A DNA stretch of 64,000 nucleotides from Rossellomorea sp. AcN35-11 (GTDB lineage Bacteria; Bacillota; Bacilli; Bacillales; Bacillaceae_B): contig CP128835.1 of assembly GCA_030388825.1 (NCBI GenBank), positions 2,288,001 to 2,352,000 of the forward strand. Reading direction: 5' to 3'. Both the position numbers and the translations under genes were made by a program. The stretch's first letter is position 1; every line of letters starts with the position of its first letter. The notes under the pieces are model-generated. The model did no database searches. It worked only from the letters and a program-made list of their open reading frames with translations, and was not told the DNA's origin. This document shows positions 54,081 through 62,553 of this stretch, one piece after another.

Positions 54081-54125
54081 GTGCACCCCCGAATAAAGTT
54101 CTAAACCATTCAGGTTTGGGGTGCA
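54081..54125. repeat. 45-bp palindromic repeat, copy A (reverse orientation)
   Basis: GTGCACCCC pairs with GGGGTGCA; inside, AAACC pairs with GGTTT. Its reverse complement resembles the element at 54962-55007 (21 of the first 25 bases the same). Possibly acts as the alpha-glucosidase terminator, but has no T-run. Confidence 0.6.
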
Positions 54126-54146
54126 TATCATATAATTGACAATGAA

Positions 54147-54189
54147 AATGGCGTGCAAACTGACAACAGTTTTGACACGCCATTTTTTT
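54147..54189 (+). terminator. Strong terminator downstream of the alpha-glucosidase
   Basis: AATGGCGTG-CAAACTG pairs with CAGTTTTG-ACACGCCATT (one bulge), then a T7 run. Confidence 0.85.
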
Positions 54190-54295
54190 GATTTATGGAG
54201 TTTGTTTGTCCTGGAAATATAAAACGAATCTTATGGTGCTAAAGCACCCGTTAATGCAATAAGATTTTAACTTTCTAAAATTGCGTCTCCGTTGG

Positions 54296-54613
54296 TCAAA
54301 ACGGGTTTTCACCTTTTACAAAAGGGATAAAAACTACATAATTGGCACCAATAAAAACCAACCAAAAAAAGACCGATTTAAGTCGGTGTTTAAAAAGAAT
54401 ACTATCTTTAAACAAAAATAAAGCAACAATTAACGTGTACAAGACAAATAGAATATAAGACATACCAAACCAGTTCACCCATACATCCCCCATTAACTTA
54501 ATTCCAAAGCCTTCGTAAATGGGTTCTAAAATATAATCTGTGAAAAGTTTACCCATTACCAAGATGGTAATAATTTCAATGATTCTGATTACAACTATTT
54601 TCAATTCATTCAA
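54296..54613 (-). CDS. Unrecognised 105-residue membrane protein
   Basis: Predicted integral membrane protein with three hydrophobic segments (about residues 6-28, 48-69 and 80-97) and a lysine/arginine turn (FKHRLKSVFF). No family recognised. The nearest Shine-Dalgarno (GGGAGATG) lies about 11 to 14 bases before ATG 54613, rather far. It lies between two related palindromic repeats in a segment absent from B. subtilis at this position, so it may be an acquired gene. It is also close to the size of small immunity or stress membrane proteins, but nothing supports a specific role. Confidence 0.6.
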   Translation of the reverse strand: MNELKIVVIRIIEIITILVMGKLFTDYILEPIYEGFGIKLMGDVWVNWFGMSYILFVLYTLIVALFLFKDSILFKHRLKSVFFWLVFIGANYVVFIPFVKGENPF

Positions 54614-54765
54614 AAGTAGTCATCTCCCGATTATTATTTCTTAATTACATTTTATTCCACCTTTTTTTAAAGGTATGTCCTTATATATTAAATGACCTTG
54701 TTTAACTAAACTGCTCCGTTAGAGTTCAATAAATTCCTTAATTGTTATTAATAACAAACTAATTT

Positions 54766-54954
54766 AAATGACGGTTAAATTGTCACCCAAAATGACAGGA
54801 TAAATGACAGCCTTTTTATGATGTACAACAACTATTGTCTTTTAAATTTATTATGTCATTTCATATGTCATTATTCTATTAAATATATCAAAAACCCTTT
54901 ATTCAAAAAGGGAATTGGCATAGGTCAATCCCTATGCCAATTAATATGTCATTT
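54766..54954. repeat. Six AAATGACA / TGTCATTT repeats around a perfect hairpin
   Basis: AAATGACA-type motifs at 54766 (one mismatch), 54790 and 54802 on the plus strand and TGTCATTT-type motifs at 54854, 54866 (one mismatch) and 54947 in inverse orientation. TATGTCATTTCAT occurs twice as a 13-bp direct repeat (54852, 54945). A 12-bp perfect hairpin AATTGGCATAGG/CCTATGCCAATT sits at 54913-54942. I find no supportable gene between 54614 and 55281. Confidence 0.7.
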
Positions 54955-54961
54955 CATTAAG

Positions 54962-55007
54962 ATGCACCTCAAAACGGAACGGTTTAATAAAGTTCCGTGG
55001 GTGTTTT
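54962..55007 (+). repeat. 45-bp palindromic repeat, copy B, with T-run
   Basis: ATGCACCTCAAAACGGAAC ... GTTCCGTGGGTG then TTTTT. Related to the reverse complement of copy A at 54081-54125. On the plus strand it also resembles a terminator (ACGGAAC/GTTCCGT). Confidence 0.6.
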
Positions 55008-55281
55008 TATTTGTTCTTTTCGTAAAGTGTGCTGCTAGTTAAAAGAAGAAAATAGAAATGAATCACTCACGCCCCTGGGGAAACAGAGACCTCTCCGTGT
55101 AATCAACGATTACTCTCCTTATAGCGGCAGCAACGTTTTTGAAAAATACCTTAAGAAAAGAGATTGAAAAAATGAAAAGGTTTTCTTTTTTTTGGAGATG
55201 CTAATAAGAAATACTCGTCTTTTTCTCTTTGATTTGTTATGATAGGAGAGGTACGGACAACTGCTAAAGGAGAGATAATGA

Positions 55282-55953
55282 ATGACTAAGAATATTGCAA
55301 GTATGATTGATCATACTTTACTTAAACCAGAATCAACGAAAGACCAAGTAGAAGTACTTTGCCAGGAAGCGAAAGAATTCAAGTTTGCTTCTGTGTGCGT
55401 TAACCCGACATGGGTTCAATACTCAAGTGAATTATTAAGCGGTACTGAAGTAAAAGTGTGTACCGTAATCGGATTCCCGCTTGGAGCTTCTACCCCTGAA
55501 ACGAAAGCATTCGAAACGAAAGATGCAATCGAAAAAGGTGCTACTGAAGTAGATATGGTCATCAATATCGGCGCACTAAAAAGCGGTGATCACGAGTTAG
55601 TGAAACGTGATATAGAAGCGGTTGTCGCAGCTTCTAAAGGAAAAGCACTTTCAAAGGTAATCATTGAGACGTGTCTCCTTACAGATGAAGAAAAAGTGAA
55701 AGCCTGTCAACTGGCTGTAGAAGCTGGAGCAGACTATGTAAAAACATCTACAGGCTTCTCAACAGGTGGGGCGACTGTAGAAGATATCGCTCTTATGAGA
55801 AAAACAGTGGGACCAGATATCGGTGTGAAAGCATCAGGTGGGGTTCGCTCTGCTGAAGATGCACAGGCAATGATCGACGCAGGAGCTACGCGCTTAGGAG
55901 CAAGCTCAGGTGTGAAAATTGTACAAGGTCTAACAAGTGACTCTGACTATTAA
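55282..55953 (+). CDS. deoC: Deoxyribose-phosphate aldolase
   Basis: Class I aldolase splitting deoxyribose 5-phosphate into glyceraldehyde 3-phosphate and acetaldehyde in nucleoside catabolism. The 223-residue protein has [12 protein letters not shown] at the start and the Schiff-base lysine in [14 protein letters not shown] near residue 152. CTAAAGGAGAG precedes ATG 55282. No nupC, pdp or deoR gene adjoins it. In B. subtilis deoC is not at this locus. Confidence 0.96.
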   Translation: MTKNIASMIDHTLLKPESTKDQVEVLCQEAKEFKFASVCVNPTWVQYSSELLSGTEVKVCTVIGFPLGASTPETKAFETKDAIEKGATEVDMVINIGALKSGDHELVKRDIEAVVAASKGKALSKVIIETCLLTDEEKVKACQLAVEAGADYVKTSTGFSTGGATVEDIALMRKTVGPDIGVKASGGVRSAEDAQAMIDAGATRLGASSGVKIVQGLTSDSDY

Positions 55954-55963
55954 TAAGAAAGAT

Positions 55964-55995
55964 GCTGAACGGGGATGACCGTTCAGCTTTTTTTT
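55964..55995 (+). terminator. Terminator after deoC, overlapping the end of yqeW
   Basis: GCTGAACGG pairs with CCGTTCAGC, then T8. The right arm and T-run overlap the last codons of yqeW on the opposite strand. Confidence 0.88.
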
Positions 55996-56915
55996 GGTAG
56001 ATGAATTCTTTCTATAAAACGGGCGAATCGATTGGCGAAAGGAAGAACAAGCACCGAGCATAAAAGATTGAATATGACACTGGCGTGAGCCAATTGCAAG
56101 TCCGGTTCACTTGCTAAAGCCTTCACCGACCATGCCAGTAATGGGATAAACGGAACAAAAAGGGCAACCCCGATCACGTTCAGCCATATGTGGGCGTAAG
56201 CCGTCAATTTTGCTTGTATACCACCACCGATACTTGCAATAAAAGCGGTAATGCAGGTTCCTACATTCGCTCCCAGCATAATGGTGATTCCAGCGTGCAG
56301 ATCGATGGAACCAACAGCCAGAAATCCCATTGTCACTCCTGTCACGACAGTGCTGGATTGAATGATGGCCGTTAATACACAGCCGATTCCAAGAGCCAGC
56401 AGAACGTGCTCGTTTACCTCAACGATATATGCACGCAAGGATGGATGGGTCGTTAGAGGAGTAGCAAGCCACTGAATAGCGCGGATGGACGTAAAGATTA
56501 GTCCGAACCCGATACATATCATTCCCGTACTTCTGATAGATGGGGTGCGGGAAAAATACAGGATGCATCCAATGACCATGGAAGGGACGATAAGGTAATT
56601 CATGTCCATTGTGAACATCTCAAGGGTGAACGTCGTTCCAATATTTGAACCGAGCATGATTCCGATCGTCTGCCTGAAGGGTATCAAGCCCGATGAAGCA
56701 AGGCCGACAGTGAGGACCATTACGGCAGAGCTGCTGTGTATAAAGGCTGTCACAACGGTTCCCGTAAGGACACCCTTACCAGGGGTTTCCGTTAAATAAT
56801 GAAGCCATTTCTTTATTTTCTGATTGGCAATATTAAAAAGCCCTGACCGCAGCCAAGTCATTCCAAGCAAAAAACATAGTATAAAAAAAATAAACGCGAT
56901 GATATGTAGAATCAT
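55983..56915 (-). CDS. yqeW: YqeW, Na+/phosphate cotransporter family protein
   Basis: Membrane protein of the Na/Pi cotransporter II-related family with about eight membrane segments and two inverted QSS-type repeats: TAFIHSSSAVMVLTVGLAS near residue 52 and TAIIQSSTVVTGVTMGFLA near 180. Phosphate or another anion may be the substrate. ATG 56915 follows GGGGGGATATT; the longer frame upstream lacks a site. Confidence 0.9.
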   Translation of the reverse strand: MILHIIAFIFFILCFLLGMTWLRSGLFNIANQKIKKWLHYLTETPGKGVLTGTVVTAFIHSSSAVMVLTVGLASSGLIPFRQTIGIMLGSNIGTTFTLEMFTMDMNYLIVPSMVIGCILYFSRTPSIRSTGMICIGFGLIFTSIRAIQWLATPLTTHPSLRAYIVEVNEHVLLALGIGCVLTAIIQSSTVVTGVTMGFLAVGSIDLHAGITIMLGANVGTCITAFIASIGGGIQAKLTAYAHIWLNVIGVALFVPFIPLLAWSVKALASEPDLQLAHASVIFNLLCSVLVLPFANRFARFIERIHLPKKS

Positions 56916-57007
56916 GAATATCCCCCCCAAACCAGCAGGCTTTTTACAAATGTATGGGGGAAATGAGTGAGACATGCCTAATTACAGTAGTGATTTATGA
57001 TAAATTG

Positions 57008-57036
57008 TTGACCTATTGCATATCATATATTATAAT
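57008..57036 (+). promoter_or_regulatory. Sigma-A promoter of rpsU-yqeY
   Basis: TTGACC (57008-57013), 17-base spacer, TATAAT (57031-57036). This leaves a 5' leader of about 205 bases before rpsU. Confidence 0.88.
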
Positions 57037-57042
57037 GGCAAA

Positions 57043-57248
57043 GTACATGGATTTCTTTACAAAGTAAAGAATTCATCCAAGAAAGACATACACTTTCTGT
57101 CCCCTTGTGACAATGATCCAAGGGCAAAGCCATAACCTATTGGTGAAGTAAAGGACGTTCGCTTAAGCTTGCGTCTTAAGAAATTGGTACAAACCATTTC
57201 TTGACTTGAACATGTAAGTGTAGTGTGTTCGGAGGGAGGGAAAGAGAG
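57043..57248 (+). promoter_or_regulatory. Long structured rpsU leader
   Basis: Two hairpins are visible: GGATTTCTTTAC/GTAAAGAATTCATCC (about 57048-57078) and AAGAAATTGGT/ACCATTTCTT (57178-57202). No intrinsic terminator is obvious. A regulatory function is inferred only. Confidence 0.4.
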
Positions 57249-57422
57249 ATGTCAAAAACAGTTGTTCGTAAAAACGAATCGCTTGAAGATGCTCTTCGTC
57301 GCTTCAAACGCTCAGTTTCTAAAACAGGAACTTTACAAGAGTTTAGAAAGCGCGAATTTTATGAAAAGCCAAGCGTAAAACGCAAAAAGAAATCAGAAGC
57401 TGCAAGAAAGCGTAAGTTCTAA
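57249..57422 (+). CDS. rpsU: 30S ribosomal protein S21
   Basis: A 57-residue basic ribosomal protein: [20 protein letters not shown] after Met, ending in a lysine/arginine-rich tail. GGAGGGAGGGAAAGAG precedes ATG 57249; the frame could extend 24 bases upstream but not with a proper site. Fifteen bases before yqeY. Confidence 0.97.
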   Translation: MSKTVVRKNESLEDALRRFKRSVSKTGTLQEFRKREFYEKPSVKRKKKSEAARKRKF

Positions 57423-57436
57423 GAGAGGGTGAAAGT

Positions 57437-57883
57437 ATGAGTCTTCTCAATCGTTTAAATGATGATATGAAACAAGCGATGAAAAATAAAGAAAAAGAGA
57501 AGCTTTCTGTTATTCGTATGCTTAAGGCTTCACTTCAAAATGAAGCGATTAAACATGGGAAACAGGAACTCTCTGAAGACGAAGAGTTGACTGTCCTTTC
57601 TCGAGAAGTGAAGCAACGGAAAGACTCCCTCCAGGAATTTCAAAACGCTGGTCGTGACGACCTCGTTGAAAAAATTCAAACAGAACTGACTTACGTCGAA
57701 ATATATATGCCAAAGCAGCTTTCAGAAGAAGAAGTCTCAGCCATTGTTCAAGAAACAGTAACTGAGGTAGGTGCTACTTCTAAAGCCGACATGGGCAAAG
57801 TGATGGGAGCAATCATGCCTAAATTAAAAGGGAAAGCCGATGGAGCTCTCGTCAACAAACTTGTTCTTCAACATCTATCATAA
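57437..57883 (+). CDS. yqeY: YqeY, GatB/YqeY domain protein
   Basis: A 148-residue GatB/YqeY-type protein, possibly tRNA-associated, function unproven. Typical blocks: [20 protein letters not shown] and [36 protein letters not shown]. Co-transcribed with rpsU. Confidence 0.95.
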   Translation: MSLLNRLNDDMKQAMKNKEKEKLSVIRMLKASLQNEAIKHGKQELSEDEELTVLSREVKQRKDSLQEFQNAGRDDLVEKIQTELTYVEIYMPKQLSEEEVSAIVQETVTEVGATSKADMGKVMGAIMPKLKGKADGALVNKLVLQHLS

Positions 57884-57891
57884 GATTAAAG

Positions 57892-57927
57892 AAACCGGGA
57901 AGCCCAATGGCTTTCCGGTTTTTTTAT
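57892..57927 (+). terminator. Terminator after yqeY
   Basis: AAACCGGGAAGCC pairs with GGCTTTCCGGTTT, then a T-run. Confidence 0.88.
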
Positions 57928-58117
57928 TTTTGGCAGGATGCAGGCAATGGTGATGGAAAATAAGCAGGTGAAGGTTGAAAATATGTGCGGGGAAGTTGAT
58001 AATGAAAGGAGGAGATGATCATAAAGTCCCCTTATCATCAACATACGTCACCTCATTTGATGATGATGGACCTTGTGCTGTGGTAGTCGCGCTTTTTGGA
58101 AACATTTTTAAAAAAGT

Positions 58118-58144
58118 TGAAACTATCTTAGCGGGTCATCCGTA
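58118..58144 (+). promoter_or_regulatory. Sigma-W promoter of yqeZ-floA-yqfB
   Basis: TGAAAC (58118-58123), 17 bases, CGTA (58141-58144): the sigma-W pattern. The B. subtilis yqeZ operon is a known sigma-W target. It lies 43 bases before yqeZ. The rest of the gap (57928-58117) holds only a doubtful 52-codon frame. Confidence 0.88.
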
Positions 58145-58186
58145 CATAGGGTATCAATGAATATTACCTGAAACGAGGGGGTTGCG

Positions 58187-59497
58187 TTGAAAAAAGGTTT
58201 ACTTCTATTTTTCATGATGATTCTTGGATTAAGTTGTTTACAGCCCTTGTTGAGCTTCGCTGAGAATGAAAAGAACGTATACGTCATACCCATTCAAAAA
58301 GAAGTGGAGAAAGGACTGCATGCTTTTCTGGAGCGGGCAATAAGTGAGGCTGAAGAAAACAATGCTGAATTGATTATTTTTGATATCGATACACCTGGGG
58401 GTCTGGTGACGGCAGCCGGTGACATTGGTCAGCTACTTGACGGGGTGGAGACGAAGACGGTTGCCTTTGTCAATAATAATGCTTTATCGGCAGGTGCATT
58501 CATTTCCCTTCACGCAGATGAAATCTATATGGTTCCCAATGGTCAGATCGGTTCTGCCGCAGTGATTGATCAGGCAGGGAATGCCGCCGATAAGAAAGCT
58601 CAGAGCTACTGGCTTTCTGCCATGAAGAGTGCAGCTGAATCAAACGGCAGAGATCCTCAAGTGGCTTTGGCAATGGCTGATGAATCAGTGGTGATCGAGG
58701 AATTGGGAATTGAAAAAGGTGAATTACTGACCCTGGGTTCAAAGGAAGCGGAGCAGGTCGGCTATTCAGAAGGAACGGTCTCCAATTTGAATGCACTATA
58801 TGAAACCCTTGGCGTAGAGAGAGCTTCCGTTGTAAATGTGGAAGAGACCTTCGCCGAGAAGCTGGCACGGTTTATTACCAATCCGGTCGTGGTGCCAATC
58901 CTTCTGTCGTTGGCGAGCCTCGGCCTGATCGTTGAGTTGTACTCACCTGGTTTTGGGATTGCCGGTTCTATCGGATTGATTTCCCTTGTATTATTCTTTT
59001 ATGGACATTTAGTAGCGGGGCTTGCGGGATATGAAACCATCATTCTTTTCCTCATTGGGATTGCTCTTATCGTGGCGGAATTCTTCCTCCCTGGGGGCAT
59101 TGCAGGGGGTCTTGGAATCGGTGCGATTCTCGCAAGTATTATGCTGGCAGGGGGCGATGTAGTGCAAATGGGAATTTCTCTTCTTATCGCTTTATTTATT
59201 GCCGTTGCCGCAATGATCATATTTGTAAAGGTGTTTGGTAAAAAAATGAAACTATTCAACAAAATCATCCTCAAAGATTCCACAAGTACCGAAAGTGGAT
59301 ATGTATCAAACATTAATCGATTGGAATTGATCGGTAAAGAAGGTGTAACGAAAACACCTTTACGGCCGTCTGGAACTGTAATTGTCGATGATGAAAGAAT
59401 TGACGCCGTGACAGAGGGTGGATTCATTAAAGCCAATGAGAAAGTCAAGATCGTGAAAGTGGAAGGATCAAGGATTGTTGTAAGAGACATTTCATAA
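58187..59497 (+). CDS. yqeZ: YqeZ, NfeD-family membrane serine protease homologue
   Basis: NfeD1b-type protein: signal peptide (to about residue 26), ClpP-class protease domain with NALSAGAFISLHADEIYM near 105, then four hydrophobic segments and a C-terminal OB-like NfeD domain. It partners with flotillin in membrane organisation; direct protease targets are unknown. The start is TTG 58187 behind CGAGGGGG. First gene of the sigma-W operon. Confidence 0.92.
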   Translation: MKKGLLLFFMMILGLSCLQPLLSFAENEKNVYVIPIQKEVEKGLHAFLERAISEAEENNAELIIFDIDTPGGLVTAAGDIGQLLDGVETKTVAFVNNNALSAGAFISLHADEIYMVPNGQIGSAAVIDQAGNAADKKAQSYWLSAMKSAAESNGRDPQVALAMADESVVIEELGIEKGELLTLGSKEAEQVGYSEGTVSNLNALYETLGVERASVVNVEETFAEKLARFITNPVVVPILLSLASLGLIVELYSPGFGIAGSIGLISLVLFFYGHLVAGLAGYETIILFLIGIALIVAEFFLPGGIAGGLGIGAILASIMLAGGDVVQMGISLLIALFIAVAAMIIFVKVFGKKMKLFNKIILKDSTSTESGYVSNINRLELIGKEGVTKTPLRPSGTVIVDDERIDAVTEGGFIKANEKVKIVKVEGSRIVVRDIS

Positions 59498-59518
59498 TTA
59501 TTCAGGAGGTAAAAGAAT

Positions 59519-60526
59519 ATGGTTATTGGACCAAGTACGATCTTATTGCTCGTCGCCATTGTGGTGGGAGTCATATTGCTAGCCGTTTTATTTACATTTG
59601 TACCAGTCATGCTGTGGATTTCAGCGATTGCAGCGGGAGTGAGGATCAGTATCTTCACCCTGGTGGGGATGAGGTTGAGACGTGTCATCCCGAGTCGTGT
59701 CATCAACCCATTAATCAAAGCGCATAAAGCCGGAATCACGGTCACCATCAATCAGCTGGAAAGTCACTATTTAGCAGGAGGTAATGTTGACAGAGTGGTG
59801 AATGCATTGATTGCGGCCCACCGAGCGAATATCGAACTTACCTTTGAACGCTGTGCGGCGATCGACCTTGCAGGACGTGACGTACTTGAAGCGGTTCAGA
59901 TGAGTGTTAATCCTAAAGTGATTGAAACACCTTTCATTGCGGGTGTGGCCATGGATGGGATTGAAGTGAAAGCGAAAGCACGTATTACGGTCCGTGCAAA
60001 TATTGACCGACTGGTCGGGGGTGCCGGTGAAGAAACGATCGTTGCCCGTGTAGGGGAAGGGATTGTATCGACAATCGGTTCATCTGACAACCATAAGAAG
60101 GTTTTAGAAAATCCAGACCTGATCTCTCAGACGGTACTGTCAAAAGGTCTGGATGCAGGTACGGCATTTGAAATCCTCTCCATTGATATTGCGGATGTTG
60201 ACATCGGCAAGAATATCGGGGCAGAACTCCAAACAGAACAAGCGGAAGCAGATAAGAACATTGCACAGGCTAAAGCTGAAGAAAGAAGAGCGATGGCTGT
60301 TGCGAATGAGCAGGAAATGAAAGCAAAAGTAGAGGAAATGCGGGCGAAGGTTGTGGAAGCAGAAGCCGAAGTACCACTTGCCATGGCTGAAGCATTGCGA
60401 TCAGGGAATATCGGTGTGATGGACTATATGAACTTAAAGAATATCGATGCTGATACAGAAATGAGAGACTCAATCGGGAAACTAACCGGGGATAAACAGG
60501 ATCCGAAGAACTCTAAAGATAAGTAA
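59519..60526 (+). CDS. floA: Flotillin-like protein FloA
   Basis: Bacterial flotillin scaffolding functional membrane microdomains. The 335-residue protein has an N-terminal hydrophobic hairpin (about residues 5-45), a SPFH-like domain, and an Ala/Glu-rich coiled coil ([20 protein letters not shown] and after) near 238-300. Starts 21 bases after yqeZ. Confidence 0.97.
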   Translation: MVIGPSTILLLVAIVVGVILLAVLFTFVPVMLWISAIAAGVRISIFTLVGMRLRRVIPSRVINPLIKAHKAGITVTINQLESHYLAGGNVDRVVNALIAAHRANIELTFERCAAIDLAGRDVLEAVQMSVNPKVIETPFIAGVAMDGIEVKAKARITVRANIDRLVGGAGEETIVARVGEGIVSTIGSSDNHKKVLENPDLISQTVLSKGLDAGTAFEILSIDIADVDIGKNIGAELQTEQAEADKNIAQAKAEERRAMAVANEQEMKAKVEEMRAKVVEAEAEVPLAMAEALRSGNIGVMDYMNLKNIDADTEMRDSIGKLTGDKQDPKNSKDK

Positions 60527-60555
60527 TTTCCCCCTGTGAGAAAGGAGTTTTCTCC

Positions 60556-61008
60556 ATGGAAGCTTTTATCATAGCGATACTGATCGCTCTCATATCGTCG
60601 ATTTTCAATAAAGTGAAAGAGACTCCTCCAAATAAACCGGTAAGGCAAAAACCGATTCAATCGGAGTCCTCTTCCCCTGTCTCGACTCAGCCTGAACAGC
60701 AGGAAATAGAGAGAGAAAGATCGGCGAGGAGAGAGCCAAGAGAATTTAAAGAACCATTGAGAGAGGCTGCTTCATCGATTCAAACCAGATTTGAAGAAAA
60801 GAAAAAAGAAGCAGCGTCAGTGAGCCTGGAACAGAGAGAACGATACTCCCGTAGACTGGAAGCTCATCAAACAAGGGCTCAGAATATACGAAAGAGAGGT
60901 TCCTCCCTCTCCCTTGATTTTAAAAAGGAAGAGGATATCGTCAAAGGATTTATCTTTTCGGAGGTATTTGGACCTCCAAGATCAAAAAAACGGCACCATC
61001 AAAAATAA
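60556..61008 (+). CDS. yqfB: YqfB-like hypothetical protein
   Basis: A 150-residue protein with a short hydrophobic N-terminus (EAFIIAILIALISSIFNKV) and a highly charged remainder rich in Arg, Glu and Ser, likely helical and partly disordered. Third gene of the sigma-W operon as in B. subtilis yqfB; function unknown. AAAGGAG precedes the ATG. Confidence 0.8.
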   Translation: MEAFIIAILIALISSIFNKVKETPPNKPVRQKPIQSESSSPVSTQPEQQEIERERSARREPREFKEPLREAASSIQTRFEEKKKEAASVSLEQRERYSRRLEAHQTRAQNIRKRGSSLSLDFKKEEDIVKGFIFSEVFGPPRSKKRHHQK

Positions 61009-61017
61009 GAGTGATGA

Positions 61018-61065
61018 AACCCCTTTTCATTTCATAAATATGAGATGAAAGGGGGTTCTTTTTTT
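61018..61065 (+). terminator. Terminator after yqfB whose right arm holds the yqfC ribosome binding site
   Basis: AACCCCTTTTCATTTCAT pairs with ATGAGATGAAAGGGGGTT around AAAT, then C and T7. The yqfC Shine-Dalgarno AAAGGGGG is in the right arm and the yqfC ATG follows the T-run immediately. Confidence 0.85.
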
Positions 61066-61350
61066 ATGGCTAAAAGCTGGGTACAACAGATGAGAAAGTG
61101 GATGACACAAAAGATGGATCTACCTGAAGATGTCATGATGGACCTTCCTCGCGTCACTATGATTGGACAAATCCATATTTATATAGAAAACCATCGAGGT
61201 TTGTTGACCTTTACCGATCGAGAAGTAAGACTTCTATTAAAACAGGGTCAACTTTTAATAAAAGGTGAGCAATTTGTCATCAAGATGATACTCCCTGAAG
61301 AAATTCTCCTGCAGGGAAAAATCGTTGAAGTGACCTATTTAGAACAATGA
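61066..61350 (+). CDS. yqfC: YqfC sporulation protein
   Basis: A 94-residue protein of the YqfC/YabP-like sporulation family made in the mother cell; precise role unknown. The blocks DLPRVTMIGQIHIYIENHRG and LTFTDREVRLLLKQGQLLI are diagnostic. ATG 61066 is chosen because it gives the conserved N-terminus; ATG 61045 would start inside the terminator stem. Confidence 0.93.
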   Translation: MAKSWVQQMRKWMTQKMDLPEDVMMDLPRVTMIGQIHIYIENHRGLLTFTDREVRLLLKQGQLLIKGEQFVIKMILPEEILLQGKIVEVTYLEQ

Positions 61351-61362
61351 GGGGGGAATGAT

Positions 61363-62550
61363 TTGAAGAATCAGTGGGTTACCTTTTTGAAGGGAAAGGT
61401 ATTTGTAAAAATGGAAGGCAGGTTAATCGAAAGAGTCATTAATCAATTGCTCCGGTCAGGTATCATGATTTGGAATGTAAAGAGAGCGGGTACAGAGACC
61501 ATCACATTTTATCTATCCTTAGAAGATGTACATAACTTCAGAAGAGCGGTTCGGACATCAGAGTGTAAAGTGACGTTTCTAAGGGGTCAAGGGATTCCCT
61601 TTCTCTTCAAGCGCTCCCTGAAGAATTCAGGGTTCATGATTGGTGGACTTGCTTTCTTCGTCATCGTGTTCCTGCTCTCCAACATGGTGTGGGATATCCA
61701 GATAAAGGGTGCGTCACCCCAAACAGAGCATAGTATTCGAAAAGAGCTCGATAAAATGGGGGTGTCCAGGGGACAAATGCAATTTTCCCTCCCTGATGTG
61801 GAAGATATTCAAAGGGAGCTATCGTTCAGGATGGACAATATTACGTGGGTAGGGGTGGAATTGCAAGGGACAACCTTCCAGTTTCAAGTGGTGGAAAAGA
61901 ATGCTCCTGAGCCTCCTGAGACCTCAGGGCTTCAGCACATCGTCGCAAAAAAGAAAGCCATCATCACTCAGATGTTTGTAGAAGAGGGTGATCCCCAGGT
62001 GAACGTAAATGACTATGTAAGCGAAGGTCAGCTCCTGGTATCCGGATTGATCGGCCATGAAGACAATCCTAAAGGGGTGGCGGCCAAAGCGAAAATAATG
62101 GGGGAGACATGGTACAAATCTTCAGTGGATCTGCCTTTGAAAACGCAATTTGTCGTGTTTAGCGGCAATGAAAAAAGGAAGCATTATGTAGGGGTCGGGT
62201 CATTTGCCATTCAAGTCTGGGGATTCGGTAAGAATGAATATAAACAATCGATTACGGAAGAGAATCAAAAGAATCTACGCTTCCTCAAATGGGATCTGCC
62301 TGTATATTATATGGATAGAAGCATAAAAGAAAAGGAAGATGTGGAAAGAACGTATACAAAATCAGAAGCTGTAAACGCCGCCAAAAAGCTTGCAAGGAGT
62401 AACTTGGAGTCTCAGTTACCGGAAGATGCGGAAATCACTGGTGAAAAAATTTTGCAAGAGAAGGTTGAGAATGGTAAAGTTAGGGTAACAATTCACTTTA
62501 AAGTATTAGAAGACATTGCGGTAGGACAACCAATTATTCAAGGAGACTAA
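61363..62550 (+). CDS. yqfD: YqfD sporulation protein
   Basis: A 395-residue sporulation membrane protein needed for efficient spore formation in relatives. An N-terminal soluble region, one membrane segment (about residues 86-107) and a large C-terminal domain with WVGVELQGTTFQFQVVEK. The start is TTG 61363 behind GGGGGGAATGA. It ends three bases before phoH. Confidence 0.94.
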   Translation: MKNQWVTFLKGKVFVKMEGRLIERVINQLLRSGIMIWNVKRAGTETITFYLSLEDVHNFRRAVRTSECKVTFLRGQGIPFLFKRSLKNSGFMIGGLAFFVIVFLLSNMVWDIQIKGASPQTEHSIRKELDKMGVSRGQMQFSLPDVEDIQRELSFRMDNITWVGVELQGTTFQFQVVEKNAPEPPETSGLQHIVAKKKAIITQMFVEEGDPQVNVNDYVSEGQLLVSGLIGHEDNPKGVAAKAKIMGETWYKSSVDLPLKTQFVVFSGNEKRKHYVGVGSFAIQVWGFGKNEYKQSITEENQKNLRFLKWDLPVYYMDRSIKEKEDVERTYTKSEAVNAAKKLARSNLESQLPEDAEITGEKILQEKVENGKVRVTIHFKVLEDIAVGQPIIQGD

Positions 62551-62553
62551 CGA

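Noticed and set aside
54081..55007. Complete insertion sequence
   Set aside because: The palindromes are suggestive, but there is no transposase and no visible target duplication, so only a remnant or repeat is claimed.
54818..55042. 74-codon plus-strand frame in the repeat-rich gap
   Set aside because: No ribosome binding site, composition is that of AT-rich repeats, and it runs through the hairpin and palindromic repeat.
58002..58160. 52-codon frame upstream of yqeZ
   Set aside because: It overlaps the sigma-W promoter, has no recognisable family, and its site (GGGGAAGTTGATA) is weak.
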